This document shows positions 57,195-64,000 of a stretch of 64,000 bases of DNA, piece after piece; the first letter of the stretch is position 1, and each line of letters starts with the position of its first letter. Source of the stretch: Perognathus longimembris pacificus (lineage: Eukaryota > Chordata > Mammalia > Rodentia > Heteromyidae). The translations under genes and the position numbers were made by a program. Under the pieces are notes generated by a model. It made no database searches, was not told where the DNA came from, and saw only the letters and a list, made by a program, of their open reading frames with translations. The DNA lies in contig NC_063161.1 in NCBI RefSeq assembly GCF_023159225.1, forward strand, positions 5,148,274 to 5,212,273, written 5' to 3'.

Positions 57195-58028
57195 TTTTTT
57201 TTTCTGTTGATTTTTTTTATTTGTTTATTAATTGAACAAATTTTTTTTTACAAGGTGTTGTGCAAAAAGGGTACAGTTACATAGTAGGGCAGCGTGTACA
57301 TTTCTTGTGATATCTTACGTCCTGTTTTTCTATCCCTTCTCTAGGTCAGGTAGACATATATACAACATACAATGTATCAAGAACATATATAGTATTCACA
57401 GACTTGGTCTCTACTGTCTCTCCGTCTCCCTTTGTTAACAGTCATATATCAGGGAGATCATACCCCTTTGTTTTTTGTGTTCTAGGCTTGTCTCGCTCAA
57501 CATTATTTGTTCGAGTTCTGACCATTTCCCTGCGAATAACAATATTTCACCATTCCTAATCGCTATGTAGTATTCCATTGTGTATAAGTACCATATTTTT
57601 TGGATCCATTCGTCTGTGGAGGGGCATCTGGGTTGTTTCCATATTTTGGCTATTGTGAATTGTGCCGTGATAAACATGGAAGTACAGATGTCTTTTTGAT
57701 ATCTTAGGTTTTGCTGTTTAGGATAGATGCCTAGGAGTGGTATGGCTGGGTCATAGGGTAGGTCTATATTGAGCTTTTTGAGAAACCTCTATACTGTTCT
57801 CCAAAGTGGTTGTACTAATTTGCACTCCCACCAACAATGGAGAAGGGTTCCTCTTTCCCTGCACCCCCTCCAGCATTTGTTGTTGCCTGAGTTCAGAGTA
57901 TAGGCCATTCTAACTGGGGTGAGGTGGTATCTCAGGGTTGTTTTTATTTGCATTTCCTTTACTACCAGGGATGTTGAGCATTTCCTCATGTGTTTCTTTG
58001 CCATTTTTATATCTTCTCTTGTGAAGTC
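57195..58028 (-). mobile_element. 5'-truncated LINE-1 (ORF2 C-terminus and 3' UTR)
   Basis: On the minus strand two overlapping frames (57789-58004 and 57435-57677) give the L1 ORF2p C-terminus ([40 protein letters not shown]; then WKQPRCPSTDEWIQKIW), followed by the 3' UTR and an A tail (T-run at 57195-57203 on plus). Flanked by target-site duplications 57181-57194 and 58029-58042 (AGAGAGGGGCTCTT / AGAGAGGGTCTCTT, one mismatch). Frameshifted and 5'-truncated, so inactive. Confidence 0.92.
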
Positions 58029-58051
58029 AGAGAGGGTCTCTTAAGAAGCAC

Positions 58052-58242
58052 ATTTTGGGTTGGGAATGTGGCTTAGTGGTAAAGTGCTCGCCTAGCAGGT
58101 ATGAAGTCCTGGGTTCGATGCCTCAGTACCACACAAACAGAAAAAGCCAGAGTGGCGCTGTGGCTCAAGTGGCAGAGTGCTAGCCTTGAGCAAAAAGAAG
58201 CCAGGGACAGTGCTCAGGCCCTGAGTGCAAGCCCCAGGACCG
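58052..58242 (+). mobile_element. IDL-Geo SINE
   Basis: Full dimer just right of the L1, with a GT-rich tail. Confidence 0.9.
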
Positions 58243-59107
58243 GGGCGGGGGTGTGTGTGGGAGAACATTTTAAGGGGAGGTATTCCACGAGGTTGTTCTG
58301 AGAGCCTCTACTCTGGCAGGGCACTGGCTTTCTCTGGGCCCCATCTGGTCACAGAGCTCAAGAGCAGAACCGAGACACAGACCCCAGGCACAGTTTCACC
58401 CTGTTAACTTGAGCTCCACTGCGTGGGAGCGGTCTTAATGTCTTCTCACTGTTTTCTGCTCTGATCACTTGTGTTCTGCAGTTGCACAGGCTTTTATTTC
58501 CATGGAGGGCCATGAAACCTGAAAAGTGTGGCTTGGGAGAAGGTTTTATAGAGCTGTGGAAATGAAATTCAGGTTCTGCTGCAGTTCACAAAGGCGAGTA
58601 CCAGAATCAGGCTTCCCAGGGCGGGGAGAGCACACCTTGCTCCTCTTCAAAATCACTTTCCTGTCTTCAGCTGCTTCTTAAACTTAGGAATAAGTTGCTC
58701 AAGAAAGTATGTGAGGGACCAAGAAACTCTAGTTGGGTTCTGGACTCTTTAACAGAAAGTAACCAAAATTAGAGGCACTGGTTGTTATGCGTGCACTGCA
58801 CACAGCCACGAGACCTCCAGTTCACGGGTATTACACAGAGCTTGTGACACGGAGGTAACATAAATTACAGTGCCCGGCTCAGCCTTGCAACATCTGCTTC
58901 GTATAAGACATCCTGAAGTCCACAGAGATCAATTTTAAGAACAGGTATCCAAAGCTCCCGGATGGGGTAACAATCCCATGGGCGCAATTAGCCAACAATC
59001 CTTTAGTAGGTATTTCTTATCTGGTTTAGTTAGGCAAGGGGAGAAACTCGTTTACAAAGGTCATTTGTTCCGTTTTTGGGGAGTGGGGAAAGTGGTGACA
59101 GAGTTTA

Positions 59108-59194
59108 CTCCGCATCCCAGGCTGGCTTTGAACTCACAGTTCTTCCTGTCTCCCGAGTGCTAGGATTACAGACATGAGGCACCACACTCAGCAG
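59108..59194 (-). mobile_element. B1 SINE monomer
   Basis: CCCAGGCTGGCTTTGAACTC and CGAGTGCTAGGATTACAGAC. Confidence 0.75.
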
Positions 59195-59792
59195 TGGTGA
59201 TTTATTTTTGTATTTTGCATTTACTATGCAACTTGCATTCATTTTTTTTTTACATTGTAAAAATGTATTCATTATAGACAAATTTACAAAATAATTGAAT
59301 GGGATTTCATCCAGAATGCTAAGTGGTATCTTGCTCTGCTTGCTTCATGAAACATGAGGATCGCCTGGTGCTGATCATTACGATGGATGTAACATTGTAT
59401 TAAGAGTCCCAGAGCACTGTACTGGTTGGCGTGCAGAAGTTATTGAATCACTTAGTGATGGTAGGTTGATGATTGCTTTCAATCTTTTTTCTTTACGTCT
59501 TTACCTCTTAAGTTATGTCCCAATCCTTGTGTTCTCAGACAACGTCTTAGGCTTTTACCCTGACCAGCTAAGAGCCTCTTATCTCTGTCTCCTAAAGAGC
59601 TGAGATTATGGATGTGAGCTACCACGTTTGGTACCAAGTTTATTTTTCTTCTTCTTTTTAAAAATTGTTATTATTAAGATGTTGTACGGAGGAGTTACCA
59701 AGTTTGGCTTTTGGTTTTTCATTTTGTACCCAAGCCAAGAGTTCAAGTCTCAGGACCCGTAAAACAAACAAATAAATAAAACACAGATTTGC

Positions 59793-60012
59793 AAAGCTGG
59801 TGCTGGTGGCTCATGCCTGCAATCCTAGCTACTCAGGAGGCTGAGATCTAAGGATCTCAGTTTGAAGCCAGCCCATGCAGGAAAGTCTGTGAGACTCTTA
59901 CCTCCAATAAACTACTCTGAAAAATCTGGAAATGGCACTGTGGCTCAAGTGCTAGCCTTGAGCACAAAGAGGTTCAGACAGTGCCTAGGCCCTGAGTTCA
60001 AGCCTCAGGACT
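59793..60012 (+). mobile_element. B1-Geo SINE
   Basis: Full dimer. Confidence 0.85.
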
Positions 60013-60149
60013 GACAAAAACAAATGCAAATTTGTTTGAATGCATCAGACTTATCAGCAACAATTTAAGCATAATGTGAATCTTGGGTGTGTTTATTTAT
60101 GAAAGAAATACTAGAAAACATAAAAACAAAAACATAGCTGGCCAAAATA

Positions 60150-60305
60150 GCCACATAAGAGGCAAGAAAGTCTGTGAGACTCTTTATTTCCAATTAACTA
60201 CCAGAGAGGTGGAAGTGGAGCTATGACTCAAGTGGTAAACACTACCCCTGAGCACAAAAGCTCAGGGACAGTGCCCTAGGCCTTGAGTTCAAGCCCCAGT
60301 ATCCA
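60150..60305 (+). mobile_element. B1-Geo SINE, 5'-truncated
   Basis: Starts within the left monomer; Geo complete. Confidence 0.75.
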
Positions 60306-60337
60306 CACAAAAAATAAAATAAAAAGCACACATATAG

Positions 60338-60412
60338 AGCAGAGGATGTAACTGAAAGGTAAAGTAGTTACCTAGTATATATGAGATCCTGGTTTGGCCT
60401 CCAGAACTACAC
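60338..60412 (+). mobile_element. ID-like monomer, decayed
   Basis: AACTGAAAGGTAAAGTAGTT and ATGAGATCCTGGTTTGGCCT. Confidence 0.55.
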
Positions 60413-60429
60413 CACCAATAAGATAAACT

Positions 60430-60507
60430 AAGGTTGGGAATATGGCTAAGTGGTAGAGTGTGTTTGCCTAGCATGCATGAAGCCCTGGGTTCAATTTAAC
60501 AGCATCA
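60430..60507 (+). mobile_element. ID-like monomer
   Basis: GGAATATGGCTAAGTGGTAG and AAGCCCTGGGTTCAATTTAA; no Geo part. Confidence 0.7.
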
Positions 60508-60616
60508 GTGAGTTCCACAAGGAAACCCCAGGTCTTTTTCAAAGCAAACTGCTTAATTATTGTGGTATTTGTGTATTTCTTAGCCACTAATGTGTAAAGC
60601 TGTGACACAGGTACTT

Positions 60617-60868
60617 TTTCTTTCTTTCTTTCTTTTTTGGATGCGGGATGTGGGGTTTGAACTCAGGGCGTGGGCACTGTCCCTAAGCTCTTCTGTTCAG
60701 GCTAATGTCTACCACTTTGAACCACAGTTCCACTTCCAGTTTTTGAGTGGTTAATTGGAGATGAGTTTCACAGGGACTTTTCTGCCCGGATTGGCTCCGA
60801 GCTGCAGTCCTCAGATCTCAGCCTCCTGAGTAGCTAAGATTACAGGTGTGAGTCACCAGCACCTGGCT
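60617..60868 (-). mobile_element. B1-Geo SINE
   Basis: Full dimer. Confidence 0.85.
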
Positions 60869-61063
60869 ACAGTTTCTTATCTTTAAAAATAACACTTCCT
60901 CCCAATGATACATCGAGAGTTGTGACCCCAACTCTTTTCCCCAAAGAGCCCTTTAAAAAATATGACTTTGCATAGCAGCGTAGAAATGCACCTATGTCAC
61001 AGTAACATAAACGGTTGTATAAAGAACTATGTACAGACATTAATGTTATATAGTGAATGATAC

Positions 61064-61475
61064 AGTAATCCCTCACTTGGAGGGAGTTACATTCCAGAAG
61101 ACCCCCCTCCCCCACAATAGGTAGAAATCTGCAAAGTAGCAGTGTTAGACAGACGTTCCTTGCTATACTGTGGTCCTTGGCAAATTTTTACCTATCATTG
61201 GGGGAGGGGTGGTATCTCTGGAACGCAAACTCCCAAGATAGGTGATGGATCACTCCTTATGTATTTTAAAAATGGTGGGGGTGTGAGTTGGGGGAGGAGG
61301 GAAGGTGGGAAAAAATGAGGGAGGAGGTAACATGTTTGACAAGAAATGTACTCACTACCTTACTATGTAACTGTAACCCCTCTGTATATCACCTTGACAA
61401 TAAAATTAAACAAAACCTGAGATATGGTGAAGCCGCAATAAGTGACCCGTGATATAGCAAGGGGCAACTGTAGTT
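61064..61475. mobile_element. Probable ancient Tigger-like DNA transposon with an L1 3' end inserted
   Basis: Left end TACAGTAATCCCTCACTTGG and right end (reverse complement) CTACAGTTGCCCCTTGCTAT look like decayed terminal repeats; the inner right side reads TATATCACGGGTCACTTATT on the minus strand, typical of Tigger/MER relics. The middle (about 61280-61412) is a LINE-1 3' UTR. Family call is from memory. Confidence 0.45.
61280..61412 (+). mobile_element. LINE-1 3' UTR fragment
   Basis: Shares ACAAGAAATGTACTCACTAC and CTATGTAACTGTAACCC with the 3' end of the L1 at 57195-58028 (opposite orientation). Ends in AATAAAATTAAA. Confidence 0.6.
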
Positions 61476-61508
61476 TTTGTGTTATACTTTCAAAATCCAT
61501 CATCCCAG

Positions 61509-61592
61509 GAACTGAGGGTGTGTCAAGTGATAGAGTACCTGCCTAGCAAGCACAAGATCTTGAGTTCAAACCCAAGTATATGAAAAAAAAGT
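61509..61592 (+). mobile_element. Monomeric ID element
   Basis: GTGTGTCAAGTGATAGAGTA and GATCTTGAGTTCAAACCCAA, A tail. Confidence 0.65.
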
Positions 61593-62040
61593 CACCTCCC
61601 AAATTATAGGGCTATTCACCAAACTTCCCTCATTTATTTGTTGCTCATCTTGTCCTTCCTATTAGAGCTGAGGAGCCTGCAGCATTGTTTGCAATGCCTA
61701 TTCGTGTAGACCGTTTGGGAATGAGAGGAGCATAACTGTGATCCAGAGCGCTCCCAAGAAGGCCCCTCCTAGAATGGCTTTGCCTGACCATTGCAACAAA
61801 GTCAAATGAAAACCAAGCCCACACTAGGGGCAACTGTGGTCCTCTCTCTAGCACTCTGCTTCTTGCAGTCAACCCTGCGGTCCCCAGGACCAGCTGTTGA
61901 CATCACTCGGAGAGGTATTTAAGGAGTCCAGCCCTGTAGCCTACCCAGAAGCCCTGAAATCCAAACAGCAGCCTCAGTCTCAACTCCTACTCAAACTGCT
62001 CCAAACACACAGGGGCATGTGGACTTAGTAAGAAACTTAA

Positions 62041-62147
62041 GGAAGTGGCGCTGTGGCTCAAGTGGCAGAGCGCTAGCCTTGAGCACAGAGAGACTCAGGA
62101 ACAGTGCCCAGGCCCTGAGTTCAAGCCCCATAATTGACCAAAAAAAG
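62041..62147 (+). mobile_element. Solo Geo monomer
   Basis: Begins exactly at the monomer boundary (GGAAGTGGCGCTGTGGCTCA) and ends with an A tail; no left monomer is present. Confidence 0.75.
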
Positions 62148-62434
62148 GTAAGAAGCTCAAGCACGGGAAGAACAAGGGAGATTCTGGGTCATCTTCCTAG
62201 GAAAAAGGGAGTGAAAGAGGCACTGAGCGACACAGGATAGTAAACTGGTGACTCAGGCATCCTGTGTGTGAAATGACAGATGAATGAATTCTTTTTACGG
62301 GCAAAGAAACCACAGAGGAAAACAGTAGGAAAGCGGGGCTGCTCAAATGCTCATGTTCTGGAACATTCACAAATGTGTCCTATTACTTTGCATGGTTCAA
62401 ATATCATATTAAATCAAACAGTTAAAAGTAAAAA

Positions 62435-62660
62435 GGAGCCGGGCACCGGTAGCTCACACCGATAATCCTAGCTACTGAGGAGACTGAGATCTGGGGCCCT
62501 CAGTTCAAAGCCAGTCCAGGTAGGAAAGTTTGTGAGACTCTTATCTCCAATTACCCTCTGGAAAGCCAGAAGTGGTAGAGTGCTAGCCATGCGCAAAAAG
62601 AGCTCCCAAGGACAGCACTCGGGCTCTGGGTTCAAGCCAAAGACCAACAACCACCAGTAC
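62435..62660 (+). mobile_element. B1-Geo SINE
   Basis: Geo A-box region partly deleted. Confidence 0.8.
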
Positions 62661-62691
62661 CACAACAAAAAAAATCAAAAGGGGGGAAAAA

Positions 62692-62878
62692 CCCCAGCAA
62701 GGTGGCACAAGCCTGTATTTCCCAGCTATTCAGGCGGCAAAGAGAAGAGAGTTGCAAGTTCAAGGGCAGCCTGGGCAAAGCTGGTCAGACTCAATCTAAT
62801 CAAAAGGGTGAGGGCAGAGCTCAAGTGGTAGAGATTGCAGGGCAAGTTCCAGGCCTTGGATTTATTCCCTGGTGAAAA
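62692..62878 (+). mobile_element. B1-ID chimera (B1-dID-like)
   Basis: Right monomer GAGCTCAAGTGGTAGAGATT then GGCCTTGGATTTATTCCCTG, i.e. a Geo-like head without the Geo insert. Confidence 0.65.
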
Positions 62879-63429
62879 CAAGCAGAAATTAAAAATCAAA
62901 AAACAAAAAAAAACAAGGAAGAAAAGGCACCCAGCAAACCCAGAGCAACTCTAGGACTGTCCTTTAGGCTGTCTCTGGCTCAACACAGAAGAAGTCCCAG
63001 AGGCCACGGCTGGGCAGGACAAGTGGACAGAGAGCACAGGCAAGTCCAGGCTTCGCAGGTTCTCTTACAGCCCAAGACGGTCAAAACCTGCTCTCCACCC
63101 TCGGCTCCGTCTGGACTTGTTCTGTCTGGTTACACCTTATCCCTTCATTCTACTTCCTTATCCTGCTTTAAATAAATTGTCTTCTTTGAGGATCCTGTCG
63201 GCCCAACAGCCTTTCAAATCCCACGCAATCAGATTTCTTAAGTATCAGCTTCGGATGAAGATTGGCTCTCGTTACCCCTCCCACTCACCGAGTTCTTCAC
63301 CTTCCCCCAAAGGAACCCACTTCCTTTTCAAACATGCCTTCGGGCGAGGCAAGCTTCCTCACACCAGGACTGCCAAGCACACTTTTACTGCTTGCTCTAA
63401 TGTCACCATTCAACCTCAAAAAACTCTCA

Positions 63430-63662
63430 GCCTAACCCTAGTAGCTCATGCCTGTCATCCTAACCACTCAGAAGGTTCAGATCTGAGGATCCAGGTTTGA
63501 AGCCAGCTAACGCAGGAAAGTCCAGGAGATTCTTATTAACCACAATTAACCACCCAAAAGCCAGAAGGAGAGCTGTGACTCAAGTGGAAGAGTACCAGCC
63601 TTGAGCAAAAGAATCTCAGGAACGTGACAGTGCCCAGGTCCTGAGTTCAACCTCCAGGACTA
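63430..63662 (+). mobile_element. B1-Geo SINE
   Basis: Inverted pair with the next copy. Confidence 0.8.
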
Positions 63663-63708
63663 CCACATGCACGCACACACGTGCACATGCACACCCTCCT
63701 CTCAACAT

Positions 63709-63950
63709 TACTTTTTTTGGGGGGTGCTGGTCCTGGGTCTTGAATTTAGGGCCCAGGCATTGTCCCTGGCTTTTGTGCTCAAGGCTAGTGATTTACCACT
63801 TGGAGCCACAGCTCCACATTCAGTTTTCTGGTGCTTACTTGGAGAGAGTCTGACAGACTTTCTTTCTAGGGCTGGCTCTGAACCGTGAGCCTCAGCTCTC
63901 GGCCTTCTGAGTGCTTAGGATTCCAGCTGTGAGCCACCAGTGCCCAGCTC
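63709..63950 (-). mobile_element. B1-Geo SINE
   Basis: Full dimer close to the window end. Confidence 0.8.
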
Positions 63951-64000
63951 AAAATCACTTCTATCAGTGACACTTTCTCCATCTCAGATCCAGTCACCTG

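Larger units (their letters stand above)
54370..64000 (-). other. SREBF2: SREBF2 intron 1 (part)
   Basis: Everything right of exon 2 to the window end. Sequence is AT-richer and dominated by repeats; no CpG island or second gene is seen, so exon 1 and the promoter must lie beyond 64000. Non-repeat stretches 58243-59107, 61593-62040 and 62879-63429 hold nothing I recognise. Confidence 0.85.

Noticed and set aside
54370..64000. Searched for SREBF2 exon 1 and promoter
   Set aside because: No CpG island and no acidic N-terminal coding segment on the minus strand; it must lie beyond the window.

Overview
This is a mammalian nuclear DNA window, most likely from a geomyoid rodent (kangaroo rats, pocket mice, pocket gophers). 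The lineage call rests on dozens of copies of a dimeric SINE: a tRNA-Ala/ID-like left monomer joined to a second monomer, matching the IDL-Geo family described as restricted to Geomyoidea. B1-like SINEs, a 5'-truncated LINE-1 and MIR/L1/MaLR relics also fit a placental rodent. The species itself is an inference.

The gene order TNFRSF13C - SHISA8 - SREBF2 matches human 22q13.2, read in reverse. (1) 1-5.8 kb: GC-rich intergenic DNA with nested SINEs. (2) 5.8-7.7 kb: TNFRSF13C (BAFF receptor), plus strand, three exons, complete at 190 aa, followed by an LTR that supplies a poly(A) signal. (3) 7.7-15.5 kb: intergenic; it holds what looks like the orthologue of the human MIR378I locus, split by a SINE. 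(4) 15.5-21.75 kb: CpG-island promoter and SHISA8, plus strand, four exons, complete at 404 aa. (5) 24.0-54.4 kb: SREBF2, minus strand and tail-to-tail with SHISA8. Exons 2-19 are all present with intact consensus splice sites and a continuous frame (1,117 codons after the split first codon); MIR33A lies in intron 16. (6) 54.4-64 kb: part of SREBF2 intron 1, mostly old and young repeats. Exon 1 with the initiator is beyond the window.

The three protein genes are not an operon and share only position. SREBF2 and its intronic miR-33a form a known functional unit: SREBP-2 switches on cholesterol synthesis and uptake genes while miR-33a represses cholesterol export.

The less ordinary material is in the repeats and small RNAs: a 216-bp almost perfect inverted duplication in SREBF2 intron 11; a COX6C retropseudogene in intron 9; a SINE splitting the miR-378i-like locus; a compensatory base-pair change in the miR-33a stem; a poly-glycine run in SREBP-2; and evidence that the 'Geo' SINE monomer may itself be a modified ID/tRNA-Ala unit.
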